A stretch of 40,954 nucleotides of DNA from Alphaproteobacteria bacterium (GTDB lineage Bacteria; Pseudomonadota; Alphaproteobacteria; Rickettsiales; UBA998). Shown here in pieces: positions 16,490-25,002 of this stretch. Below the pieces are notes generated by a model, which was given only the letters and a program-made list of their open reading frames with translations, was not told where the DNA came from and did not search any database. The translations under genes were made by a program, and so were the position numbers. Each line of letters opens with the position of its first letter. Within the stretch, counting starts at the first letter, position 1. The stretch lies in NCBI GenBank assembly GCA_004293935.1, contig RDZH01000025.1, forward strand, positions 1 to 40,954. The letters are read 5' to 3'.

Positions 16490-17464
16490 ATGAATGCAAG
16501 CACTAGAGATAAGCTGATTACTATATTTGGCGGAACGGGCTTTGTCGGAAGATATGTCGTCAGTGCATTGGCGCGACAAGGATACCGCATCCGCGTCATC
16601 ACCCGTGATGTTGTGGCCGCTTCCCCGCTCAAGACGCAAGGCGAGGTCGGGCAAATAGGCTGCGTTTATGGTGATGTCAAAGATACATCGCACCTTGCTG
16701 ATTGGATTGAAGGAAGTTATGCCGTTGTCAACCTCATTGGCTTACTCTATGAATCAGGCGCACAACGCTTTAGCACCATTCATACCGATGCTGCGCACGC
16801 GCTTGCAGAAACAGCAACCAAGTTAAACGTGCAACGCTTTGTTCACATCTCTGCTCTTGGAGTGGATCGTGCATCAAACTCCGTCTATGCACAAACTAAA
16901 TATGCGGGTGAACAAGCTGCACACAAAGCATTCCCCAACGCAACAATCCTGCGCCCCAGCGTGATTTTTGGAGCAGAAGATAATTTTTACAATCAATTTG
17001 CACGCATGGCACAATTCGCACCCTTCTTGCCGTTGATTGGCGGAGGAGATGCCAAATTTCAACCCATTTATGTGATGGATGTTGCGGATGCTGTCGTGCG
17101 CGTGATTCAAAAAACTGAAGCGATGGGCAATATCTATGAATTAGGTGGCGATGAGGTCTTTAGCTTCAAGCAAATCTTGCAGCATATTTGCAGTATCACC
17201 CACCGCAAACCCGCCCTCCTCCCTCTGCCATTTGCGCTTGCCAACATGATTGCTACTTTTGCGCAATTACTGCCCGCACCTTTTTTAACGAAAGATCAAG
17301 TCACCTTGTTGCATTATGATAATATCGTTAGCAGCCACGCCTTGGGCTGCACGCATCTTGGCATCACGCCACAATCAGCGCGGGTGATTGTTCCTCTTTA
17401 TCTCTCACGTTTTCACGCACCACAACCTTCATCTTCTCTAGTATCAAGAACTACCCATGAATAA
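16490..17464 (+). CDS. NDUFA9-like NAD-binding protein (complex I accessory, extended SDR)
   Basis: A 324-residue atypical extended short-chain dehydrogenase. The Rossmann motif GGTGFVG is at 14-20 and the triad-like S121, Y133, K137 (VYAQTKYAG) is present; a C-terminal helix-rich part follows. Alphaproteobacterial and mitochondrial complex I carries such a subunit (NDUFA9), which binds NADP(H) structurally rather than turning over a substrate. Assignment is by sequence style. A perfect AAGGAG precedes the ATG. It overlaps fzlA by 8 bp, so the two are translationally coupled. Confidence 0.8.
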   Translation: MNASTRDKLITIFGGTGFVGRYVVSALARQGYRIRVITRDVVAASPLKTQGEVGQIGCVYGDVKDTSHLADWIEGSYAVVNLIGLLYESGAQRFSTIHTDAAHALAETATKLNVQRFVHISALGVDRASNSVYAQTKYAGEQAAHKAFPNATILRPSVIFGAEDNFYNQFARMAQFAPFLPLIGGGDAKFQPIYVMDVADAVVRVIQKTEAMGNIYELGGDEVFSFKQILQHICSITHRKPALLPLPFALANMIATFAQLLPAPFLTKDQVTLLHYDNIVSSHALGCTHLGITPQSARVIVPLYLSRFHAPQPSSSLVSRTTHE

Positions 17465-18152
17465 TAACCAAGAATCTTTTGGCGTTCGTCGCTTATATCA
17501 TACCCCCTTTTACCCTGCCTGCCGCAAAATACGGGTCATGATGGCAGAGATGGGAGTAAGTGCTGAATTAGTGGAAGAACCTGCATGGGAGCAACGCCCA
17601 CAATTTCTTGCTATGAATCCAGCGGGTGAATTACCTATCTTAATTGATGGCGATGGGCGGTGCGTGTGCGGAAGCTATGCGATTGCGGAATATCTTGATG
17701 AAGGCTATCATGTCGGTGATTTCATCGGCACAACGCTTGATGAACGGGCAGAAGTGCGTCGCCTTGTCGCATGGGCAGATACGAAAATGCTCAAAGAAGT
17801 GACACAACCGTTGATTTACGAAAAATATTTCCGTCATTTACGCAAGCAAGGGAATCCTGATTCGGGCAAAATTCGTCAAGCGAAGGCGCATCTTGTGTAT
17901 CATATGGGATATTTTGAACAACTTCTCAAGCAACGCTCATGGATGGCATCAGATCGTTATACCTTAGCGGATATTGCGCTTGCATCGCACCTATCGCTAT
18001 GTGATTATATGGGTGATGTGGCGTGGAAAGATAATTCATACCTCAAACGTTGGTATGCCCTCATGAAATCGCGCCCTGCATTTCGTGCGATTTTAACAGA
18101 CCGTGTACGCGGCATCAAACCACCAGAACATTATGAAAACCCCGATTTTTAA
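17457..18152 (+). CDS. fzlA: FtsZ-localised GST-like protein FzlA
   Basis: A 231-residue glutathione-S-transferase fold protein. In Caulobacter, FzlA binds FtsZ, curves its filaments and drives constriction. Seen: a GST N-terminal domain (LYHTPFYPACRKIRVMMAE, NPAGELPIL about 60-68), the family marks VRRLVAWADTK and LLIYEKYF-like stretch, NPDSGKIRQAK, and above all the end KPPEHYENPDF, which resembles the PPxHYxxxDF tail of FzlA that contacts division factors. The usual GST catalytic residue is not evident, as in FzlA. Recognised from memory; an ordinary GST is the alternative. Confidence 0.78.
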   Translation: MNNNQESFGVRRLYHTPFYPACRKIRVMMAEMGVSAELVEEPAWEQRPQFLAMNPAGELPILIDGDGRCVCGSYAIAEYLDEGYHVGDFIGTTLDERAEVRRLVAWADTKMLKEVTQPLIYEKYFRHLRKQGNPDSGKIRQAKAHLVYHMGYFEQLLKQRSWMASDRYTLADIALASHLSLCDYMGDVAWKDNSYLKRWYALMKSRPAFRAILTDRVRGIKPPEHYENPDF

Positions 18153-18164
18153 GAAAGGCGCGCT

Positions 18165-18446
18165 ATGACTAACGTTATTATGTACAAAACCCCCATCTGC
18201 CCATATTGCACCAAAGCAAAAGGCTTGTTGCAACGCAAAGGCATCACTAATATTACAGAAATTGATATATCCACCTCTGATGCACTGCGTGAGGAAATGC
18301 TCACACGCTCAGGCGGGCGCAAAACCGTACCGCAGATTTTCATTGGTTCAACGCATGTCGGTGGCTGTGATGATCTTTATGAACTGGATCGTCAAGGCGG
18401 GCTTGACAAGCTCTTAGAAGGCTTAAGTTCTAACGCGTTAAAATAA
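18165..18446 (+). CDS. grxC: Glutaredoxin 3 (GrxC)
   Basis: A 93-residue dithiol glutaredoxin that uses glutathione to reduce disulfides in the cytoplasm. The active site CPYC is at 12-15, followed by TVPQIFIG (cis-Pro) and HVGGCDDLYEL (glutathione-binding GG). Length is typical. It follows fzlA by 12 bp. Its 3' end overlaps the end of prmA on the other strand by 17 bp around the palindrome TAACGCGTTA. Confidence 0.92.
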   Translation: MTNVIMYKTPICPYCTKAKGLLQRKGITNITEIDISTSDALREEMLTRSGGRKTVPQIFIGSTHVGGCDDLYELDRQGGLDKLLEGLSSNALK

Positions 18447-19353
18447 GCGCAACCCATGCCCCTTCCCGCATCACTTCATGGAGGTGAAATCCGTGAGGGG
18501 CATAACGCGCCATAACAAAACGCAGCGAATGCTCATAAAAGCCCGAAAGAATCACATAGCCATCTGGTGCAAGATTGCGTGCAATCGCTCCTGCCATAGA
18601 GCGCACAGGACGGGCTAAGATATTGGCAATAATCAGATCATACGGGGCGTTCTGACGAATCACATTATGCGCCAGACCGTTGGCGACATAGGCATGAATC
18701 TGACCATGAAGTTGATTGCGACGGATATTTTCCTTCGTCACCTTCACCGCTATAGGATCATTATCTACGGCAAGCACATAGGATGAGGGCATTATTTTTG
18801 CTTGCGCCATCGCAAGAATCCCCGTGCCACAGCCAACATCAAGCGCACGCATCACCCTATGATAGCGATTCACATGCGCAATAGCACGCAAACATGAGGA
18901 GGTTGTGGCATGTTCTCCTGTGCCGAATGCTGCCCCCGCATCAAGACGTATCCTATGCGCCCCGTGCGGTGCTTCGTCATCGGGGTGGTGCGATCCAAGA
19001 ATCGAAAACATCCCCACATGCAAGGGCTGAATATATTGCTGCGTTTCACGCACCCAATCACGTTCTTCTAATGGCTCTAAGCTCACTATCTGAAGCGATT
19101 TTCCCCACTGCGCGCCTATCATCTGACAATCTTGTTCCCATAGGTGCGCATCATCGCATGTGGCATAAACACGCCACAAGGTAGGTGCATTCACAGGGGT
19201 TACATCCACCGTTCCCGTGACTACATCCATACTCACACTCACCACATAAGGCAGTTCATATAGGGCATCCATCAACATTTCTGATGGCTCTTCACTGCGT
19301 AGGGTACAACAAAATAATAACGGGGCTTGCGCAAAAGGATTATCGTGGATCAT
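18430..19353 (-). CDS. prmA: Ribosomal protein L11 methyltransferase
   Basis: A 307-residue SAM-dependent enzyme that trimethylates L11. Seen: a substrate-recognition N-terminal domain (about 1-100), RLDAGAAFGTGEHATTSSCL typical of PrmA, motif I ALDVGCGTGILAMAQAK, LAVDNDPIAVKVTKENIRRN, and the catalytic NILARPVRSMA. Monocistronic as far as visible; convergent with grxC with overlapping ends and divergent from the gene at 19436. Confidence 0.9.
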   Translation of the reverse strand: MIHDNPFAQAPLLFCCTLRSEEPSEMLMDALYELPYVVSVSMDVVTGTVDVTPVNAPTLWRVYATCDDAHLWEQDCQMIGAQWGKSLQIVSLEPLEERDWVRETQQYIQPLHVGMFSILGSHHPDDEAPHGAHRIRLDAGAAFGTGEHATTSSCLRAIAHVNRYHRVMRALDVGCGTGILAMAQAKIMPSSYVLAVDNDPIAVKVTKENIRRNQLHGQIHAYVANGLAHNVIRQNAPYDLIIANILARPVRSMAGAIARNLAPDGYVILSGFYEHSLRFVMARYAPHGFHLHEVMREGAWVALILTR

Positions 19354-19435
19354 GGGAAGTTCAATATTTCTCTGTTCATTTTTTGTTTATCGTTTTATAG
19401 TACAACAATAAGATGTTTCACCTGATAAGGAGTAT

Positions 19436-19852
19436 ATGATTATGTCTATTGTATTTCACCAAGAATGGCAACATTTAAGTACAGCAGAGCAGCACGCTTT
19501 GACGAACGCTACGGAAGGATATATCAGCTTTATTCTCCCTTCCACCATGAGTGAGGCTATGATTCCTGCGTTGCGCGAACAAAAGAAGCAGGTACTTACC
19601 GAACAATATCTTCGTGGCGAAGTGACACTTGAAGGATTAGATTATATGTCTGATCCGCATTATTGGCAATATATTGAACCATTCCATTCCGCGTCAACTA
19701 TTCTGCCATTTACCCGCCCTATGCATATTCATCTTGATCATTTATTGGCAGATATTCGCTCTCCTTCATGGAATCACGCTACCTATGAATCTTCGGATTA
19801 TCATATTAGCGTACCTCAGCAGATTAAATCCAACGCGATTATGGCTCGATAA
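19436..19852 (+). CDS. Hypothetical protein, 138 residues
   Basis: Not recognised. No signal peptide; an alpha-helical first half (ATEGYISFILPSTMSEAMIP, LREQKKQVLTEQYLRGEV) and an aromatic/His-rich second half (DPHYWQYIEPFH, MHIHLDHLL). AAGGAG lies five bases before the ATG at 19436, with a second in-frame ATG at 19442. The stop overlaps the nth start (TAATG at 19850-19854), so it is translationally coupled to endonuclease III. Co-expression may mean a shared context, but no function can be given. Confidence 0.65.
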   Translation: MIMSIVFHQEWQHLSTAEQHALTNATEGYISFILPSTMSEAMIPALREQKKQVLTEQYLRGEVTLEGLDYMSDPHYWQYIEPFHSASTILPFTRPMHIHLDHLLADIRSPSWNHATYESSDYHISVPQQIKSNAIMAR

Positions 19853-20481
19853 TGCTTGACGATGCGGCGATCAAGACGATATTTTCACGTTTTGCAGAAT
19901 CCACGCCGCATCCCGTTACCGAACTTGAAGCACCGAATGATTTTTGTCTGCTTATATCGATTGTGCTTTCTGCGCAATCTACCGATGTTGCCGTCAATAA
20001 AGCCACAAAATCGCTTTATGCGAGAGCATCCACACCAGAAGCGTTGCTTGCCCTAGGGGAAGATGGACTAAAGGAGTACATCAAAACTATTGGTCTGTAT
20101 CACAGCAAAGCACGCAACATTATGGCACTATGCACGCGCCTTCTTGATCATTATGCGGGTATCATCCCGCGTGATCGCGATGAGCTGCAAACATTGGCAG
20201 GCGTTGGGCGCAAAACCGCCAATGTATGGCTGAATTGTGTCTATGGCGAACCGTGGATTGCCGTGGATACGCATGTATTTCGTGTATCGAATCGCTTAGG
20301 GCTATGCAACAGCTCCACAGTAGATCGCTGCGAAAAAGCATTGATGGAACGAGTACCGCTCGATTATCGCACCTACGCCCATCATTGGTTGATTTTGCAT
20401 GGTCGTTATGTCTGCAAAGCACGCACTCCGTTATGTTCTGAATGTTGTGTGCGCGATGTATGTTGTTATGCGACACATTGA
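19852..20481 (+). CDS. nth: Endonuclease III
   Basis: A 209-residue base-excision DNA glycosylase/AP lyase for oxidised pyrimidines. Seen: the helix-hairpin-helix LQTLAGVGRKTANVWL with catalytic K121, catalytic D139 (IAVDTHVFRVSNRLG), and the 4Fe-4S cluster cysteines C188, C195, C198, C204 in the C-x6-C-x2-C-x5-C pattern. Length is typical. Coupled to the preceding hypothetical gene. Confidence 0.94.
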   Translation: MLDDAAIKTIFSRFAESTPHPVTELEAPNDFCLLISIVLSAQSTDVAVNKATKSLYARASTPEALLALGEDGLKEYIKTIGLYHSKARNIMALCTRLLDHYAGIIPRDRDELQTLAGVGRKTANVWLNCVYGEPWIAVDTHVFRVSNRLGLCNSSTVDRCEKALMERVPLDYRTYAHHWLILHGRYVCKARTPLCSECCVRDVCCYATH

Positions 20482-20526
20482 TAGATTCGTTGAGACCTTT
20501 GCATCATTCACAAAACCACAAAATTC

Positions 20527-20572
20527 GTCGTGCCTGCGTAGGCAGTCATCCAGTAACAATAGTAGTTTAACC
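20527..20572. repeat. Dispersed hairpin repeat, degenerate copy
   Basis: TGCCTGCGTAGGCA (20531-20544) forms a short hairpin and is followed by CCAGTAACAATAGTAGTTTA. Read on the minus strand this flank and hairpin align over about 35 bp with 6286-6325, showing a common mobile or recombining unit. It lies just after nth. Confidence 0.6.
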
Positions 20573-20630
20573 TGAGTTTTGAATAAAGTATAACCTATCC
20601 ATATGTTTTACTATTGTTTTTTATTATGAT

Positions 20631-20701
20631 CGTCACTCCTGCGTAGGCAGGAGTCCAGCGATCAAGGATTGTTCTGGATGCCTGCCTTCGCAGGCATGAC
20701 G
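20631..20701. repeat. Dispersed paired-hairpin repeat (ACTCCTGC family)
   Basis: Two hairpins in tandem: ACTCCTGCGTAGGCAGGAGT and, 23 bp later, ATGCCTGCCTTCGCAGGCAT. The pair, with TCTGGATG between, is almost the same as at 35991-36060. This is a widespread bacterial intergenic repeat type, easily mistaken for coding sequence (translations containing WMPAFAGMT). It lies between nth and a converging minus-strand gene and may serve as a terminator. Confidence 0.8.
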
Positions 20702-20761
20702 CATTATAATATTTGTTCATATAAAACAACTATTTATAATTCTTCTTATCCAAAACTGAGG

Positions 20762-21055
20762 TTAGCTACGATAAAAATCGATGACATCCCCTTGACGACC
20801 TTGTTGATTTTTCATGCCCTTACCTTCATAAAGATGATCCGTAAGCACCGTCTCAGGTGAACCATCCAATCGAATTTCAAACCCGACATGCCCATTAATA
20901 CCTTTGATTTCTTGAACGCTCTCTACGATATTTTCACCATCTGAAAATGCACCACCATAAATTTTATGCTGCCCAAATTGCCGTCCATCTTCTTCGCACC
21001 ATGCTTCTGCGATATTATCGGCTAATTGATTGACTATAATTTTTTTCTGTCCCAT
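20762..21055 (-). CDS. Hypothetical protein, 97 residues
   Basis: Not recognised. A small hydrophilic protein with no membrane segment; it contains AEAWCEEDGRQFGQHKIYGG and a predicted beta-rich centre (GHVGFEIRLDGSPETVLTDHLY). A good ribosome site GGAGG lies about eight bases before the ATG at 21055, supporting a real gene. It is 137 bp downstream of pdxH on the same strand, with its own AT-rich upstream region. Confidence 0.6.
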   Translation of the reverse strand: MGQKKIIVNQLADNIAEAWCEEDGRQFGQHKIYGGAFSDGENIVESVQEIKGINGHVGFEIRLDGSPETVLTDHLYEGKGMKNQQGRQGDVIDFYRS

Positions 21056-21192
21056 ACTCTAATCCTCCATATTAAGATAAAATGACATTGTGTTCACACA
21101 ACATCAGAATCTAATCATAAAAAAGCGTTACAGGAAACAAAAACTATTATTGCATCGCACCATTTATCACAGTGTTGCGAACAAATGTTGCA

Positions 21193-21789
21193 TTAAGGAT
21201 ACAAAAGTTTCTTAGTCCACACCCCATCCACATCATGAAAAACAATCCTATCATGCAACCGTGCTGGTTGATCAATCCAGAATTCCATGATTTCAGGATG
21301 CACGCGCCAGCCAGACCAATGGGGCGGACGTGGCACATCAACGCCTTCAAAACGCGCTTCCATTTCATGCAGTCGCTCCTGCAACGCTCCTTCATGTTCC
21401 ATGGTTTCGGATTGCATCGATGCCCATGCCCCTATTTGTTTAGCGCGTGGGCGCGTAGCGAAATAGGCATCTGCTTGCACCGAAGAAACCTCACGCACAT
21501 GCCCCGCAATACGTATTTGCTTGGCAAGTGCCTCCCAATAAAAACATAAGGATACACGCGGATGTTCGATCATAGCACGGCTTTTCGCGCTTTGCATATT
21601 CGTGAAAAATACAAAGCCATCCGCATCAAAATGTTTGAGCAACACAATACGCACCTGCGGATATGTGCCATCATAGGTAGCAAGACTCATCACGCTTGGA
21701 TGCTGCACCTCGGGATGCGCCTGCGCTTCTTCCCACCAACGCTGAAATAATGCATGAGGGTCTGTTTCGTGATAAAGATGATGTGACAT
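21193..21789 (-). CDS. pdxH: Pyridoxamine 5'-phosphate oxidase
   Basis: A 198-residue FMN enzyme that makes pyridoxal 5'-phosphate. Seen: PQVRIVLLKHFDADGFVFFTN (FMN phosphate contacts), SAKSRAMIEHPRVSLCFYWEALAKQIRI, ATRPRAKQIGAWASMQSE, and the C-terminal family signature PPHWSGWRVHPEIMEFW with RLHDRI. The start at 21789 follows AAGGAG; a longer frame to 21882 would overlap the ABC permease gene and has no family match. Downstream of the permease gene by 25 bp. Confidence 0.93.
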   Translation of the reverse strand: MSHHLYHETDPHALFQRWWEEAQAHPEVQHPSVMSLATYDGTYPQVRIVLLKHFDADGFVFFTNMQSAKSRAMIEHPRVSLCFYWEALAKQIRIAGHVREVSSVQADAYFATRPRAKQIGAWASMQSETMEHEGALQERLHEMEARFEGVDVPRPPHWSGWRVHPEIMEFWIDQPARLHDRIVFHDVDGVWTKKLLYP

Positions 21790-21814
21790 ATGATTCTCCT
21801 TACTTGTTATTCTA

Positions 21815-22639
21815 CTATAGCACGTCTGCAAAGGCTGATCGTGTACGCTGAAACCATGCATAGCCCCCCCACGCCACCACAAGACTCACAACCATATAGA
21901 TAGACAAGAGAGTCATATCAGGGGTGCGCCCCTCAAGCAGCACAGCACGCACTGCTTCAATAGTGGGAGTAAGGGGATTTAAGCGCATAAAAGGTTGATA
22001 ATGGGCAGGCAATCGCTCGATAGGGTAAAAAACAGGGCTTAAAAACAATAAAAGCGTACTACATAACCCCGTAATTTGCCCAATATCACGCATAAAAACC
22101 CCAAGCGATGCTAAAAACCAGCTTATTCCTACCATAAAGAGCATCATGGGGATAAGAATAAGGGGTAGATATATCATCGTCCATGGAAGCATATGGGTGG
22201 TTGCTATAATCCCTATAAGCAGCACGGTAATGTTAATAACTAAATGCACCGCCGTCGAACTTATCATCATCACGGGCAGTAATTCCAACGGAAAAATGAT
22301 CTTCTTCACATAGGATGGGTGCTGCACCATCAATAACGGGGCGCGTGTTAAACATTCAGCACAAAATCCATGCACCAATAGCCCACAAAAGAGCGTCAAG
22401 GCAAAATTCACATCGGATGTTTGCGCCGTTTCATTCCCAAAGCGCGCCTGAAATATCACGCCAAACACAAAGCTATAGACCACCAGCATCATCAAAGGCA
22501 CAGCAAATGCCCATACAAACCCCAAAGCAGAGCCTTGATAACGTGACATCACATCACGATAAATCAACTGACGTAGCATGGATCGATGACGAACCATGTG
22601 ATGAATAAACCCAATAGGACTAAGAGAATGACGCTGCAT
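21815..22639 (-). CDS. ABC-2 type transporter permease (polysaccharide/polyol-phosphate export type)
   Basis: A 274-residue membrane protein with about six transmembrane helices (hydrophobic blocks near 38-65, 75-100, 118-140, 145-175, 180-200, 235-260). The N-terminus RHRSMLRQLIYRDVMSRYQGSALGFVWAFAVPL is typical of Wzm/KpsM-like permeases that export polysaccharide or lipid-linked glycans. The partner ATPase is not next to it, so substrate and complex are unknown. Its last codons and stop read GTG CTA TAG, matching the end of the upstream EamA gene. Confidence 0.82.
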   Translation of the reverse strand: MQRHSLSPIGFIHHMVRHRSMLRQLIYRDVMSRYQGSALGFVWAFAVPLMMLVVYSFVFGVIFQARFGNETAQTSDVNFALTLFCGLLVHGFCAECLTRAPLLMVQHPSYVKKIIFPLELLPVMMISSTAVHLVINITVLLIGIIATTHMLPWTMIYLPLILIPMMLFMVGISWFLASLGVFMRDIGQITGLCSTLLLFLSPVFYPIERLPAHYQPFMRLNPLTPTIEAVRAVLLEGRTPDMTLLSIYMVVSLVVAWGGYAWFQRTRSAFADVL

Positions 22640-22648
22640 AGCATTCTT

Positions 22649-23560
22649 CTATAGCACTATTTTTTTCTTTTTAACATAAGATTCTCGCCATGCGATAAAC
22701 ACTGCGCTACTCAGAATAATCACACTGCCAACCACACTATTCCATGTTAGTTGCTCACCAAATATGATCCACGCAATCATCGCCGTAAACATGAGGCGCG
22801 TAAACTCAAACGGTGTCAAAACCACAATTTTTTGTAACTTCAGCGCATGAGTCAAACATATTTGCGCAATAATCGAACAGAGTGCCACAATCACCAACAT
22901 GCCCATCATAGGAGGCTCTATGGGCTGCCATTCCATCCACGCTAAGGGAAAAGACATCATACTCATAAACGCGGTCATATAGATCACAATGCGCCAACTT
23001 GGCTCAGTGACGGTAAGTTTTTTTACAATAATCCCTGTATATGCCATCATCAATGCGGAAAAAAGCACGACATAACTATAGAAGGATTGCGCTTCTTCAC
23101 GCGTCGGTGATGCAATCAGTACGACACCGCCAAACCCAACCAGCAAGGCGGCAATACGCAACGCACGGATACGTTCCTTCAATAACAGCACCGCAAGCAC
23201 CGTGCTGAATAAAGGTGCAGAAAAGCTCAGGGCGGTCGCAGTATTCACCGAAATATTGCCCAGAGAGTAAAACCACGCTTCCATCGAGAGCAAGCCAACA
23301 AAAGCGCGTTGCGCGTGACGACCAATACGCTTAGTGCGGAGTCCCTCAACTCCATAGCGGCGTATCATAAACGGTGCTAACATGCACAAGCCTAGGATAT
23401 TGCGCATAAAGACAATCTGCACCGAAGGTATGCTACCTGCCATGCTGCTAATCGTGACATTCATACAAGAAAAAAAGAACATCGCAACAACAAAAAGCGC
23501 GATCCCATAGAAGCGTTCAGGAATATAAGGCATAGACAGATGATTATGCCCATCTTGCAT
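22649..23560 (-). CDS. EamA/DMT family transporter
   Basis: A 303-residue inner-membrane protein with about ten transmembrane helices in two EamA halves (about 17-150 and 165-292). The first half has VQIVFMRNILGLCMLAPF and SFSAPLFSTVLAVLLLKERI; the second ends FGEQLTWNSVVGSVIILSSAVF, the repeated EamA signature. Substrate unknown. The C-terminus is a basic KKKK followed by IVL and TAG inside a CTATAG motif. It stands between gltD and the ABC permease on the same strand, 9 bp from the latter. Confidence 0.87.
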   Translation of the reverse strand: MQDGHNHLSMPYIPERFYGIALFVVAMFFFSCMNVTISSMAGSIPSVQIVFMRNILGLCMLAPFMIRRYGVEGLRTKRIGRHAQRAFVGLLSMEAWFYSLGNISVNTATALSFSAPLFSTVLAVLLLKERIRALRIAALLVGFGGVVLIASPTREEAQSFYSYVVLFSALMMAYTGIIVKKLTVTEPSWRIVIYMTAFMSMMSFPLAWMEWQPIEPPMMGMLVIVALCSIIAQICLTHALKLQKIVVLTPFEFTRLMFTAMIAWIIFGEQLTWNSVVGSVIILSSAVFIAWRESYVKKKKIVL

Positions 23561-23587
23561 GGAAAATGCAAGCTATAGCGCATTGCA

Positions 23588-24991
23588 TTAAGCTGCACAT
23601 TCCCGCTGCTGCTCCATAAAATGCATCATATGCTGTGCCACGTCACGCCCATCAGCAATCGCCCACACAACCAACGATGCCCCACGCACAATATCACCTG
23701 CTGCAAAGACTCCATGCAGTGAAGTCATCATCTGCTTATCCACCTGCAATGTTCCTGCCTTGGATACGCGTAATTGCGGTTCTGCAAAAAGCGTTGGTAA
23801 TGCTTCAGGTTCAAAGCCTAAGGCTGTAATCACCATATCCACCGATAATTGCGCTACCTCGCCCTCAATAGGTGTCGGTGAACTGCGTCCCGAACGATCA
23901 GGCGCGCCCAAACGCATAGCTTGCACATCAACGGCCTCTACGCGCTGCGCTCCATAAAAACGCACTGGAACAGACAACCAACGAAATTCCACACCCTCAT
24001 CTTCTGCATTTTTCACTTCACGTTGCGATCCGGGCATATTCTTTTTGTCACGACGATAAACGCACATTACGCGCTTCGCGCCTTGACGGATAGCCGTGCG
24101 CACACAATCCATCGCGGTATCTCCACCACCGATCACCATCACGATTTTACCTGCAGCACTCAAACGTGCTTCAACTTCGCTGCTCTCAAATATACCCTTA
24201 TTATGCTGCGTCAAGAAATCTAATGCCTTCACCACATTTTCTTTATGCTCACCTTCGAGATCCAACCCCCGCGCACGGTACACACCTGTTGCAATCAATA
24301 AGGCATCATGCTGCCCCCGTAATTGCGCAAAACTCATCGTTGTACCTATATCAACGCCTTGATGGAACACCACGCCACTTTGCTGATATTGTTCCACACG
24401 CCGCGTCACAATGGTTTTATCGAGCTTAAAATTAGGAATACCATGCATCATCAAGCCCCCCGCCGTGGGGTAGCGATCATAGAGATGCACCTGATAACCT
24501 GCCTCACGCATCTGTTGCGCTGCTGCCATCCCTGCTGGACCACTGCCAATAATCCCCACGGATTGCGCCCGCTCACTAGGTGGCATAAAGGGTGTAATCC
24601 AACCTTGTTCCCATGCCTTATCCGTCACATATTGCTCAATCGATCCAATGGTAATTGCACCAAAGCCACTTTGCACCACACAATTCCCCTCACAAAGACG
24701 ATCTTGCGGGCAAATCCTCCCGCATATTTCAGGAAAATTGTTGGTGGATGCTGCCATTTCATAGGCATCACGCAATCGCCCTTCAGCGGTATAACGCAAC
24801 CAATCGGGGATATTATTATGCAACGGGCAATGAACTTGACAAAAAGGCACACCACATTGCAAGCATCGCTCCGATTGTTGTTGCGCCTTCTCATCCGCAA
24901 ATTGTTGATATATTTCGTCAAAATCAGCTTTTCGTTGTGAGGCGGGACGAGTTTCAGGATAATTCTGCGGCGTTTCATAAAATTTTTGCAT
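23588..24991 (-). CDS. gltD: Glutamate synthase small subunit (GltD-like)
   Basis: A 467-residue FAD/NADPH protein that passes electrons to the large GOGAT subunit or acts in related oxidoreductases. From the ATG at 24991: cluster cysteines C43, C46, C51, C55 (ERCLQCGVPFCQVHCP), a second group in CGRICPQDRLCEGNC, FAD-binding GIIGSGPAGMAAAQQ, NADPH-binding VIGGGDTAMDCVR, and the FAD end AAGDIVRGASLVVWAIADGRD. GGGAG precedes the ATG. The large subunit gltB is not adjacent, so an independent NADPH oxidoreductase role is possible. Confidence 0.87.
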   Translation of the reverse strand: MQKFYETPQNYPETRPASQRKADFDEIYQQFADEKAQQQSERCLQCGVPFCQVHCPLHNNIPDWLRYTAEGRLRDAYEMAASTNNFPEICGRICPQDRLCEGNCVVQSGFGAITIGSIEQYVTDKAWEQGWITPFMPPSERAQSVGIIGSGPAGMAAAQQMREAGYQVHLYDRYPTAGGLMMHGIPNFKLDKTIVTRRVEQYQQSGVVFHQGVDIGTTMSFAQLRGQHDALLIATGVYRARGLDLEGEHKENVVKALDFLTQHNKGIFESSEVEARLSAAGKIVMVIGGGDTAMDCVRTAIRQGAKRVMCVYRRDKKNMPGSQREVKNAEDEGVEFRWLSVPVRFYGAQRVEAVDVQAMRLGAPDRSGRSSPTPIEGEVAQLSVDMVITALGFEPEALPTLFAEPQLRVSKAGTLQVDKQMMTSLHGVFAAGDIVRGASLVVWAIADGRDVAQHMMHFMEQQRECAA

Positions 24992-25002
24992 GGGTTTCTC
25001 CC

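Noticed and set aside
18430-18446. TAACGCGTTA at the grxC/prmA convergent end as another palindromic element
   Set aside because: Only a 10-bp palindrome without TATAG borders or a second element; likely chance or a short terminator.
21088-21101. Inverted repeat TTGTG-TTCA-CACAA upstream of the 97-residue gene as an operator
   Set aside because: Only 5-bp arms in AT-rich DNA, and no regulator nearby; too weak to annotate.
24323-24940. 205-residue plus-strand frame opposite gltD
   Set aside because: Lies entirely within a clearly real gene on the other strand and shows no family motif.
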